64,000 nt of DNA from Xylona heveae TC161 (lineage: Eukaryota > Ascomycota > Xylonomycetes > Xylonales > Xylonaceae), in NCBI RefSeq assembly GCF_001619985.1, contig NW_017264195.1, forward strand, positions 2,356,001-2,420,000. The letters run 5' to 3'. Position 1 is the first letter of the stretch. The number at the start of each line of letters is the position of its first letter. This document shows positions 34,354-44,478 of this stretch, piece after piece. A program made the position numbers and the translations under genes. Below the pieces are notes generated by a model. The model made no database searches. It was not told where the DNA came from and worked only from the letters and a program-made list of their open reading frames with translations.

Positions 34354-35498
34354 ATGGCGGACAGCGGCTTCGATAGTCGGGATCGACGCCGGAGGCGGAG
34401 CCCTTCGTACGCATCCGAATCTGGAACCGCTTTTCGACGTCGAGACAGCCACGATCGAGGCCATCGCAGCTCACGCCGCCGGGATCATGCCGACGATGAT
34501 GTCGACAATGGCCGAAGTGGTCGGAGAGAAAAGTACAGCAATCGAAAAGACCGACATAGGGACCGAGAACGGGGCAGACATGACAGAGATCGCTCTCCTA
34601 AGCGCCAACGACGGCGCTCATATTCACCTCGCGATCACAAAGAGGAAGCCGAAGAACGGCAGAGGCGCCGCAGACGAGACGATCGATCAAGATCACAGGA
34701 GAGACGACGAAGAAGACCTAGTCCTCCTTCGCGATCACCTTCACCTTCCTACTCCAGTAAACGCTCTCGAGGTCCTCTTCCCAGCCAAGAAGAATCTTTT
34801 CATGGACAAGGTTCCTCCAGACAGCCCTCTCGGCGCGATACCGATCGAGATGCCCGAGCCAGAAACGACCCCGAAACGGATGACGCTGTAACCAAAGCTT
34901 CCCCTCCACCGGAGAAACAAAAGCCAAATTTCGAGCGGACTGGTGCCCTAGCTCGCGAGACAAACACTGTAGAAGGAACGAATATAGTATTGAAGTACAA
35001 CGAGCCGCCTGAGGCAAGGAAACCCCCGTCTAGAGACGCGTGGAGACTATATGTATTCAAGGGGCCGGATCTGCTCGAGACGGTGGAAATATTCACACGA
35101 TCGTGCTGGTTAGTAGGCCGAGAAAAAATGGTGGTCGATTTCCCCATTGAGCATCCGAGCTGCAGTAAGCAGCATGCGGTAATCCAGTTTCGACATATTG
35201 TCAAGACGAACGAATATGGGGATAAGGATGCTAGAGTGAGGTATGTACAAGTGTTATGCGTAGTCTTCGATGAAAAAGGCGCTATGGAATTGTTGCGCAT
35301 GGTGAGCAAACGGGCGTAAATTCAGTGCTAATTCTTGCGTTTAATAGACCGTACATTATTGACCTTGAGAGTGCCAATGGAACTAAGGTCAATGGCGAGA
35401 AGATTCCAGCAACGCGCTATGTCGAATTACAGGACAAGGATATGGTTCAGTTTGGCCTCAGCACGAGAGAGTATGTCCTAATGCTGCCTCCGGGATGA
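34354..35498 (+). CDS. FHA-domain splicing factor, SNIP1/Pml1 family
   Basis: Predicted subunit of the RES (pre-mRNA retention and splicing) complex, acting on the spliceosome in the nucleus. Exons 34354-35240 and 35348-35498 give 345 residues. The first 180 residues are an RS/RD-rich disordered region (blocks such as DRRRRRSPSY, KDRHRDRERGRHDRDRSP). The C-terminal FHA domain (about 215-345) shows NIVLKYNEPPEARKP, WRLYVFKGPDLLETVEIFTR, SCWLVGRE with the phosphopeptide-binding Gly-Arg, PIEHPSCSKQHAVIQFR with conserved S-x-x-H, and DLESANGTKVNGEKIPATRY. The order matches human SNIP1, yeast Pml1 and plant DAWDLE. The reading frame is open upstream, but 34354 is the first ATG in it. The intron falls inside the FHA domain. 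Confidence 0.94.
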
Positions 35499-35892
35499 AT
35501 ACAGAGTTTAGACTTGATGGACCCAAAGTATCCATGGGTGTTGCAAGCAGAACTGGCTATATGGGAAGAGTGAATCATGAAAGCCTTGAGGACTTGTAAA
35601 AGTTGATGCACATATTAACAACCATAATGCATATATTACACTTGAGTACCATTTAACGGGCAAACTATTTCAGCTAAAAGCTGTTGATTCATTCATTTCC
35701 TTTTTCTCTGCTTCGGCTAGAATTATCGAGCAGCATCGAGCAGCATCAACCATTTCCACGAAATCATTATGGTACAACGTAGCAAAGCATAACAGCGTTA
35801 GGGAAAAGATGCTATGATCAACGAAAGAAATTACTGCCTGATTGTTTAAACTCGTTAGCCTTCTGCAGAGATCAAGATCTGGTTGTGAAGAC
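35499..35892. other. Convergent spacer
   Basis: Holds the 3' UTRs of the SNIP1/Pml1 gene and the LEA-like gene. Nothing further seen. Confidence 0.6.
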
Positions 35893-36486
35893 TCACTCAA
35901 ATCCATGTTCCTCGCTACTGAATTCGTTGGCCTTGCCCTTGGCCTTGCCCTTGACCTCTGAAGCCTTGCCCTTTGCCTGGCCGGAAAGCTCAGACGCCTT
36001 GCCCTTAACCTCACCAGCCATTTCTTGGGCGCTGGCGGCCGCCTTCTTGGCATCGAGTCCGAACGCGTGCTCTAATTCTCAAAATTAGCATACTGACAAG
36101 AAACTCCTGAAGCGTCAAGAGCAAGAACATATGATTGGAGCGAAATAGGACGATCCCAATTAGGGTTGGAGGAGTATGCTCTTCTTCGAACAGTGTACTG
36201 AGAAGGACAGGGGAGCCGTTTGTGAGAAACGTAAATATGAGCAGTCGCACGGCAAATATGCCTAAGGGGTAGAGAAAAGTGGAAATTTATCGATCTAGAA
36301 AGATAGACGAGGAGATTACATACGGCCTTTCTCAATGCCTTTCACCAGCTCATCAGAAATCTTATGGTCAATCTTGTGTGCAGCGTTCTTGACACTGTCA
36401 ACTGGTCCCCTGTTTGCCACACGAGGGGTAGTGGTGAAGGTCCTTCGGCCAACAACCTGAATGGTTCGGCGGATCATGAAAGACAT
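35893..36486 (-). CDS. Mitochondrial LEA-like small protein
   Basis: Two exons (36324-36486, 35893-36071) with a 252-nt intron give 113 residues. The N-terminus MSFMIRRTIQVVGRRTFTTT is an amphipathic arginine-rich presequence typical of mitochondrial import, with a likely cleavage region near FTTTPRVA. The mature part begins VDSVKNAAHKIDHKISDELV, and the second exon carries repeated KGKASE/KGKA units (GEVKGKASELSGQAKGKASE), the 11-mer-like, alanine/lysine-rich pattern of LEA group 3 proteins. Those proteins stabilise membranes in drying or freezing; the function here is inference. The long intron has a branch-point-like CTAAT close to the acceptor. It faces SNIP1/Pml1 convergently. Confidence 0.82.
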
Positions 36487-37447
36487 GGTGATTGAATTTA
36501 ATTGAGAAGCCCTAAGAAAAATGAGGGTTGTTTACTCTTGGGAGCAATGGATGGCGAAGCTGATGGGTGTAGTGGTAATTGAGGATGGAAGATGGCTTTT
36601 TAACACAAAATCGATGATTAGAAGAAGAGAAAGTATCCCGAGGTAAAAGAGTTAAATAGTGTAAGGAATGAAGTTGGGGGAGGCGAACTCTTGGGGCAGC
36701 TGGACACTTCCGTCACAGGAATCCCTATGCTCCAAGCTCCCAAAAAGGTAAACTGTGTGGGGTTTCGCTTCGGCAGCTAATTTAGGCTAGCCCCTGCAAA
36801 TACGTCATGCTTACTAGCAGGATGCCAAGTCTGGGGTCAAGAACCTTACCCTAATCCAGGAAAGGTTATAAGTCAACGTAATGTCACGACGAAAGTTGGG
36901 TGAAACGATGATGGTAAATATGAACTCGTAAGATGCAAAGGCAAGTATTATGGAGAATAGTGAGACCGCATTGCCAAATTGCAATCGAATTTCATGGAAA
37001 AAGGGATCAGGCGTAACTTGTGACGTATTGAAGAAAGGGTCTAAGTTCACATGATTTGATCCAGGGGGATGTACCTTTTCCTTGTTCCTTGATCACAATA
37101 GTGACACAATCTAAGTGGATGGAAACTTGTCACCCTGAGAACAATGACGAAATGCTGGCGTAAAATTCACACAACAGCAGGTACCAAAGCATGCCATTTT
37201 AATCGGAACAGGGGGCCTGTTCTCCACACGAAAGAGGGAAAGCAGATTCTCTCGTTGGAAATTAAGCGTGCGATTAACATCATAGTATCAAAATGAAGAA
37301 TATGAAGCAGGACAAGGAAAATAGCCGATTGATGACCGAACATGAGGGGAAAAAATGTAACGGAAACTATAGAGCTGACCACTCTTAAACATAAAATGAA
37401 GCCACAAACCACGTAAATGCCGTGAATGGAAAACTAACAACATAGAC
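36487..37447. other. Intergenic, about 1 kb
   Basis: Promoter of the LEA-like gene at its left and 3' flank of the HeLo-like/pseudokinase gene at its right. No gene, RNA or repeat recognised. Confidence 0.5.
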
Positions 37448-39350
37448 TCACTGGGCGTCAAAATTAGCGAGGCAAAGTTCCAACCCACTGACTATTCGAT
37501 CACAAAAACGTTTCTGGGTCTCGCGATTAGACAGGTCAAAATCTCCATCCCACCAGATGCATGCTTGGACCGCTTTCTGGTATCTAAGGCCTAAGTCAGA
37601 GAAAACTGACCCTGCTTGAACATGATCGAAAGCGGCGAGAAATTCTCTCATTTCGTCGTTGCCATCCTGTTCTCGTCCATTGCCTTTGCTAGAATTTGGA
37701 TCAATCAAAAGCTGCGAACGCCCTATTTCTAGGAGTATCACCCCGAGGCTATATATGTTGGAGCTTCGGAAAATGTTTTCTGTGCCAGCTTGCTCATTGT
37801 GAAATTGATGAAATTTCGCGGAAACATAAGGTGCCCAGTTCTTTTTGTCATCTAGAAACAGCAACACATCTCGGCTGCGCCATTTTTGTTTAATCCAAGG
37901 CGAAGAGTGCAAATAAAGCAAAGAGACGGCGAGAGTGAGGGCAAGTTGCAGACGGTCTCGAACTCTCATGCACGTTGCCTTGTCCTCTGATTGCAGAATG
38001 TCTCGAAGACATCTCTCTTCAAACCGCGGTGCGACTGTTGAAGCCCGATAAAAAAGATACAAGTGCTGATCGTCCACCGGCACATAGCCAAGATATGTCT
38101 CAGACGGCGAAAGTCTTGAGAGACATGTACATAAGTTGTCAATCTTTGCTGTAACTATGTTTGGGTCAGCACAACCACGTGGTACTCTGCAATCTTGGTT
38201 ATCCAAAGAGCGTTTCCTAGAGATGTCTGCAGTATCGAAAACGAATGAAACTCGCTTCCTCATTTTTGATTTTGAGCTGGAAGTTGTTATGACTTCGGCT
38301 TTCGAGGCTGATTTGGGGGCCCTAATAGTAGATACCATTCTCGATTTGACTTCCAACGCTTCGATCATAGATCTCTTGGTCGAATCGTATTCATCAACGT
38401 CCATTCTGCTTTCCATGACGGATTGCGCTTCTTGATAGACGGCCACCAGCCTGAACACAGGCTGAGGGGGTGAATGGTCAACAGTCTGGGAATGCTTTGA
38501 GTTTGTTGGAAGCGACAATCTAAGAGAATCACGCTCGAATTCCAGGCGTAGATTGAATCCATGGCAGTGACATTTGACAGTCTTCGCCAAAGCCGAATGT
38601 AGCCAATTCAGGTGCCGTTGAAAGGCAGATACGGACGACAATTCTATACTGCTTTTTTGATTGACATGGACTGTTTTCGAACGTTGGGGGACAGCTTCCG
38701 TATTCCGACTCTGCAAGATATTGTTGACGATGTGATTGTAATCTTCTATGCGCAGTCGAAGATCGGCTAAGAGTTGTCGCAGGCGGTCTTCGCTACCTGC
38801 GATCCGCCTTTTGGTCATAGGAGAAAGCTTTCGGTAGGCCAAAATGTCGTCTTTTATCCCTTCGCGTTCAATTTGCTTCTGCATTCAATCTGAGCATACT
38901 GATAATTTCTTGGGAACAGATTGCGCTCACCGACTCCGTAAAAGAAATTCCCTTTCCGGAAGAGCTAGTTTTCTCCAGAGCCTTTTGGATATCTCCGAAC
39001 GAATATATGCACAATGCAATTGCGTTCATCGCCGCCTCAAAATTCTCACCAAGATGAGCCCTAAGTTGAGATTCCCACGCAGAATCTTGCCAAACATTTA
39101 AATCTCCGACATTGTCGTCAACAAACATTGCCTGCACTTCCTCCTTGGTTTTAAGACCGGCAAGCAGTTTAATACATTGTTGTATAAACCTCTCTTTCCA
39201 CATAAACAACTCGGTCCGTATCCTTAGGTTGATGCCCTTGATTTGGTTTGTTGAGCGGACAAGGCCCAAAATTGCCTTCTTGCCGCCGAGACATTCTATA
39301 CCAAGACTGACCACAGATATCCCGAGACTCACAGCATCAAGGGCGGACAT
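37448..39350 (-). CDS. HeLo-like helical domain plus degenerate kinase-fold protein (DUF7580 type)
   Basis: Exons 38931-39350 and 37448-38878 (52-nt intron) give 616 residues. The N-terminus SALDAVSLGISVVSLGIECL resembles the helical N-terminal domains (HeLo/HeLo-like) of fungal prion-controlled cell death proteins and NLRs. The C-terminal half (about 330-616) has kinase-like landmarks: LGYVPVDDQHLYLFYRAST, LQLALTLAVSLLYLHSSPWI and NIYSLGVILLEIGRSQ (subdomain IX-like). The catalytic loop position reads WRSRDVLLF and no DFG is seen, so it should be catalytically dead. Proteins with this layout are common and multi-copy in Pezizomycotina and are usually listed as DUF7580 or prion-inhibition related; a role in self/non-self response is inference. 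An in-frame ATG at 39404 would add 18 residues; I prefer 39350 because the family starts with the hydrophobic helix. It shares a 300-bp divergent promoter with the zinc-finger gene. Confidence 0.85.
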
Positions 39351-39650
39351 TTTGCAGCGAAAGATGGACCCCGTTCGATTTTGCTTTTGGATTAAAATAA
39401 ACATGGGCCATCGCTCGCAGCTATTCGTATGCTCCCAATCGATTCATGGTGCTGTGGCTGTATAAAACATCGCCCTCGGCTGCCACAACCCCTGCTGCGC
39501 AGCCTGATGCCCTGGAGGCCGGGGCTCAGCCTCGCTGACCATGGCTGCGGAGTCGCCAACACTGGTACATCACCATTCTGTCGAAGTTTTGTCGAGATTT
39601 TGTTGAGGCAATTCTATCTTTACGGTTTTTTTCGGTATTTTCATGAAAAT
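39351..39650. promoter_or_regulatory. 300-bp bidirectional promoter of the pseudokinase and zinc-finger pair
   Basis: The two divergent starts are only 300 bp apart, so they must share control DNA. T-rich near the zinc-finger gene start. No factor site is claimed. Confidence 0.5.
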
Positions 39651-42278
39651 ATGGCAGACAGTGCCGAGATCGGATTTGCTGGGGACGTCGTCCAAGTTTG
39701 CATTTCAGCATCTTCAAAACTACTAAAAGAAGCCAGACAACACGATGCCGGAAAGTTGATTGAAAAGCAACTGCAAGATGATGTTGACAGGCTCCGCTTG
39801 TGGGCTGACGGCTTCGAGATAAAGGCGGGAGAACTAGACATATTACTTGAGAAAGATGATCAGATGAAGACCGCAGTAATAGCTAATCTGGGTTCTGTGG
39901 CCAGCCTTTTGTCTAAGGGTGAGTTTTCCAAAGATTCTCACACCAAAACTTTACTATCACGCTTTGACGTTAATTACTGGTTTTAGCAACCTGTAGATTC
40001 CTCCAGGACAAGGATTTGAGCATACGTTTGCGAACGTTGGTTGAAAAGGCCATCTTGATCGAGCCCCGAACAGAGCACCTGTTCGACTACAGCTCCGATG
40101 AAGAAGAGCAAGGCCCAGAAAGAGTGCCTGGTGATCTCAGGGCGGGGCAAAATAAAGAGGATGGTGAAGATGAAGTTGATGAAGCTTGGTCAGCGTTTTG
40201 CGAGGACTTTTCTGATTTATGTCAATTGCTTTTCGATTTTGCGCCATTTCTCATGGAATTACAAGAAACCGGAATGATTTCGAATGAACCTCAGGAGGAT
40301 GACACAACAAAACCCGTAACGAGTGGAGAACAGTGTGATCTTCCTCATAAACATCTCAGACGAATGATCATGGACAAGTTCCCAGAAGGCGATCCGCAAC
40401 TGATTGAGAGAATCGCGACCGAATGTTGGACTTTGTATTGCGGACTCAAGGAAGGCTACGCAGAAAGTGAGAAACAAGCGCGAAAGGATGCTCATAGCGA
40501 CAGGGACTCAGGTAACGGTTCGAAATTACAAAGCAAAGCCGTCCGAATAGCCCTTTCAATTTTGAAAGACTTCGAAAATAGCAATGTGGAGAAGAACATA
40601 TGTTTCGATGAGCATTTCCCCCATTCTTACAGTTTCCCGGGAGCTCCCAGTCCTCCTGTTCCATTAAAGATTGGACCTTTGTTTCTTTGCACCATCTGTT
40701 CGAAATTGGTGCCGGTTTTCTCAGATGTTGATATATGGCGGTAAGATGTGCTTACAAACTTCACAATGATCGCATCTAATTTTTACTCTTTCTAGAAGAC
40801 ATATTTTTGATCATATTAGTCCCTACATCTGCACCTTTCAAGATTGCCCAGAGAGGCAGCATCGGTTCAGCTCCTTATCATCCTGGACTGACCACGAGTT
40901 TAACTGCCATCGGAAACCATCCAAATGGCAATGTATATTCTGTTTGCCCTGTTCAGAGCAGTCATACATATATTTTGGCCTAAGAAATTTCGAGGCACAT
41001 CTTGATCTTGTCCATAGGGAATGTTACTCGGCCGAGGACAAATTTTCCATAATGGAAAAATGTAAGAGGAGCCCTGTCAAGAATACTGCCAAGAAAGCAA
41101 CATGTCCATTCTGCGCAACCGAACTTCAAAACAAAAGAAGGATGATCGCAGGACACGTGGGCAGGCATCTAGAAGATATTGCACTTCCAATTGCGAGCAT
41201 TTTTCTCGCGGCAGAGGAATCGGATCGTGAATTTATCGACTCAAATAGTGCTGGGGTCTCTGATAATTTACTGTCCAATCCTGAACATAATCTGCCGTAA
41301 GTGCCCCTCAAACTGGATCAGTGGTACCTATACTGATACTTTGCAGAAAGTGCAATGAAACCGGCTCCTGCCTGTGGGGGCTTTCAAAAGCAGATTGGAA
41401 ACATGTAATTGGGGGTCGGTCGACAGAGAACGAACTTCATAAGCATATGAATCCACAACATGATGCAGATCCGCTATTCCCCGACTTCCCATTCTCGTGC
41501 TTTGAACACGAGTCAAATCAAGAGAGTAGTTACGATCAGCACATGAAGTGGAAATACGATTTGGATTCTGTGCTAGGAATGAACTATGATAATCAACCTC
41601 ATCACTACGCAAAATCTAGAGACTCAGTGGCTCCTTGCAGTTCGACTCCTGACAGAGAACCAGAAGATGGTGGTCCAGAATTTCCGGCGCTTCTCCGTTT
41701 GATGCGGTCGAAAATACATCATTATGCTGGCGAAAGGCCCTCTGAAAACATTTTCGATGAGAAGGTCCAGGAATTGGAGAGTCCTGCATCCAAAATAATA
41801 CAAGAGCAACAACTTCGAGAAGAACTTCAGAAAATCTTTTTTCGTCGGGCGGGATTTTTATTGTCTAAAAACCCGGGACCTTTTACGCCAGAGCACAACA
41901 ACAATTCAAGTTTGGTTGATGAGCCGAGAGTGTCAAGCGAAACTGTCACAAGAGACATTAGTTTCTGCCATATTTGCGAAGAAGTAAATCTTACTCTCCC
42001 AATTATATACTGTAAGATTGGAAAGTGCAGGAAGCGCTGGCACCGCAAGTGTCAAACTGCTCGAGATGTTATATATCAAGAATGTAAGTGCTTGACACCT
42101 ATCTCATATTTAATAATCAGCCTTTTTTAGCTAACGTTTTCTAAAAATTTGAAACTAATGGTTTCCAGACGATGGATATTGTGATTCATGTTTTGAAGAG
42201 GAACTCTTGAGTCTCGTAAGCGAAGATGAAGATGAAGATGAAGATGACAGTGAAGGCGAGGAGGATGATGACGAATAG
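39651..42278 (+). CDS. Multi-C2H2 zinc-finger protein with helical N-terminus and PHD-like C-terminus (AcuF-type)
   Basis: Exons 39651-39918, 39987-40740, 40796-41296, 41347-42083 and 42169-42278 give 789 residues. The N-terminal 90 residues (VVQVCISASSKLLKEARQHD, then LQDDVDRLRLWADGFEIKAG) are helical and resemble the N-terminal regions of fungal STAND-associated C2H2 proteins. Four zinc-finger-like units follow: CTIC with HIFDH (about 323-346), CTFQDC with HEFNCH, CIFC with HLDLVH, and CPFC with HVGRHLEDIAL (about 443-465, the most typical of the AcuF-type family). A PHD/RING-like Cys/His cluster near 715-760 runs CHICEEVNLTLPIIYC, CRKRWHRKC and CDSC. The tail is acidic (EDEDEDEDDSEGEE). 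Function is unknown; a nuclear regulator is likely. Divergent from the pseudokinase gene. Confidence 0.85.
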
Positions 42279-42948
42279 ATGAATACTCTCACGGAGATGG
42301 ACGTGGTAATGACAAGAAAACGACCATCCGCTACATGACCAACACTACAACATGGATTTTCTGATAGTCATGAAATGAAACTCTACATCCTTTTCGCTAT
42401 TGTATCCTAATTATCACGGAATCTTTAAAAGTGAAATTTCATTTAAAGGCGTGCAACATGCCAACAACAACTGGATCAAATTTTCTTGTCCATTGATACA
42501 TGCTATGATTCAGCTGCTTGCCTAAAGCCACCACAAATGATCGAACAGTCTATCCTCCATGGAACTATTGCTGCAGAATTCTCAGCCGACAGAGAAAAAA
42601 TTTGCTCAATAGCTCTATAGCGAACCGCAATCATCGACAAAATGTCAGACAAACAAATTCACGGAATACCAATCTATAGAGGCGCTGCCGCAGACCAAAA
42701 AGACGAATGCGAATGTTACACTGCTACACACCCACATTTTCTTGACAAGCCTCCGTCATGAATCGTACATATTCTACTAATTTTCCGAACTCCAAATCGT
42801 CATATTCAAAAAAATCGTGTATATAGTAGACTTCAATATAGATTTACGGTGCAGTATATCCCAAAGAACCAGCCCATCTAATCCGCCAATCATCCAGTGA
42901 TCTTATACATATGTAATTGTAACCCATCGTGAATGATAGCTAACATGT
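42279..42948. other. Convergent spacer, 0.67 kb
   Basis: 3' flanks of the zinc-finger gene (plus) and the esterase gene (minus). AT-rich; no coding or repeat signal. Confidence 0.55.
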
Positions 42949-44473
42949 CTATTTAGCCAATACTTTGCCACCCTTGCGAACCCCTCCATATACGTGCTCA
43001 AATCGAGGTTCGGTCCCAGGTGCAGGGAGGCTCTTGACAGTCTTGCCCTCCGTCTTCGTTGCAGCAGCGTAACCAAATCTTGTATAGATATATCAACGCC
43101 ATCTAAAAGTAGTTGGCCAGCTTTTCTCAGAAAAGAATGTCCTTCATGAACCCGTAACGTACTGCATAGCAATGTCCTTACCGTGCAATAACAAGATTTC
43201 CTTATCTATAGCCCACCTTGCTTTGACAACGGCCGGCGCATCTCTTGCGGAGCGCTTGATAGCCTCCACAACAAGAAGGTACCCCGGAGCCTTTTGCGCG
43301 CTAAACTTGCATATGTTCGCGTGATCTGCCTGGATAGTTGCGTGGCTCACGCCGCCTTTTAATGGGGTCGCGGAGGCCTCATCCACGACCTGACCGATAC
43401 TTGTTAGTATAACACTTTGATATCATCCATTTCCTCCCGTCCTTTTCTTATGATTAATGAAATGAAAAGGGAAAAAGAATCAAGCAAAAGAAGCGGCCGG
43501 GTAGGGGGAAAAGAAAAGAAACGAAAAGAAGAAAAAGAAGAAAGCACGTACAATTTTCTTCGTAAGTCCAAAATTCATCGGCAACCCCTCATGGAAAAAA
43601 TACATTTGAAAACGATGATCAATCGACTCAAAATAGCGAGTTATCCCTGCAAGCGACTCGCTCTGCCGCTTGAGCGCATTCACCAACCGTGGGGAAGTGT
43701 GAAGGACCGCCTTGGGCACCATCGCGCGGGCGATTGACTCTAGGATTGATCCCCATTTGGCCAAATCGGAGCCAAGGTGCGGCGTGCCCAAGAACAATAT
43801 CCCGTACGTAGAGAGATATATAGAGCGCAGGTGTTCCACGTTCTTTTTCTGGATGGTGGACGAATACGTCAAGGCGGATTTGACTACTAGGCCGCCGAGT
43901 GAGTGGCATATGAATACAATGGGCCGTTGCGTGGCTGCGTCCCCCGCCAGGGACCGGTTGGCACAGAGTTCGGAAACCAAAGTTTCGGCGTGCCTGGGGA
44001 TATTGTCTTTGGATGCGCCGCCTACGCCACTTGTGCCAGTCATGAAGGCTGCCACGTCGGCGTTGTAGCCGTAGGTAAGAATCCGGACTCGCTCGTTTTG
44101 GAGAGAAGACGGGAGAAGATCGGCGGGCCAGAATACGGAGGGGTCCTTTGTGGTCCAGGTCAGATATGGATGGCCATGGAGGCCGTGAACCAGGACGATA
44201 CTATCTGTATTAGCCTCTCATACAGCCAAAGACAGAGGGGGGAGGTAGTGTAAAGACGCACTCAACGAGAGGATCCTCGGCACTGTAAACCTCGCTCAGT
44301 CCGAATCTCTCAACTGTCGCCCCATTTGATGTCTTGACTGAAGCCTGATATCATAGTCAGCATTTTTTATCCTTGCTTTTTTGCTTCTAAATCCCACAAT
44401 CCTACGATTCCACAACCCCCAAGCCCAGAAACTCCGCAACGGCAACGGCAACCCCTTGAAGGAGGATCGGCAT
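42949..44473 (-). CDS. Stand-alone alpha/beta serine esterase (NLR-associated SesB/SERAC1-like)
   Basis: Predicted lipase/esterase of the type found as the N-terminal effector domain of many fungal NOD-like receptors (SesB-like) and in SERAC1. Supported exons: 44267-44344, 43552-44214, 43163-43389, 42949-43078; a first exon near 44400-44478 is needed but its splice joint is unclear, so the start (44473 used here, 44478 possible) is tentative. About 385 residues. Visible: GLSEVYSAEDP, IVLVHGLHGHPYLTWT (oxyanion region), nucleophile elbow CHSLGGLVVKSAL, FLGTPHLGSDLAKWGSI, TKKIVVDEASATPLKGG, and VSHATIQADHANICKF with the probable catalytic His. In NLRs a P-loop NTPase follows RWAIDKE; here the protein instead ends in about 45 lysine/glycine-rich residues (FGYAAATKTEGKTV to GGKVLAK). 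No NB-ARC or NACHT is found in any frame downstream. Confidence 0.78.
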
Positions 44474-44478
44474 ACCAT

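Noticed and set aside
34343-34891. 182-codon plus frame overlapping the SNIP1/Pml1 gene
   Set aside because: Out-of-frame shadow of the arginine/serine-rich region; the FHA domain is in the other frame.
38868-38930. Apparent frameshift between the two parts of the HeLo-like/pseudokinase gene
   Set aside because: A 52-nt GT-AG intron (38879-38930) joins ISFTES to KQIEREG in frame, so no frameshift is needed.
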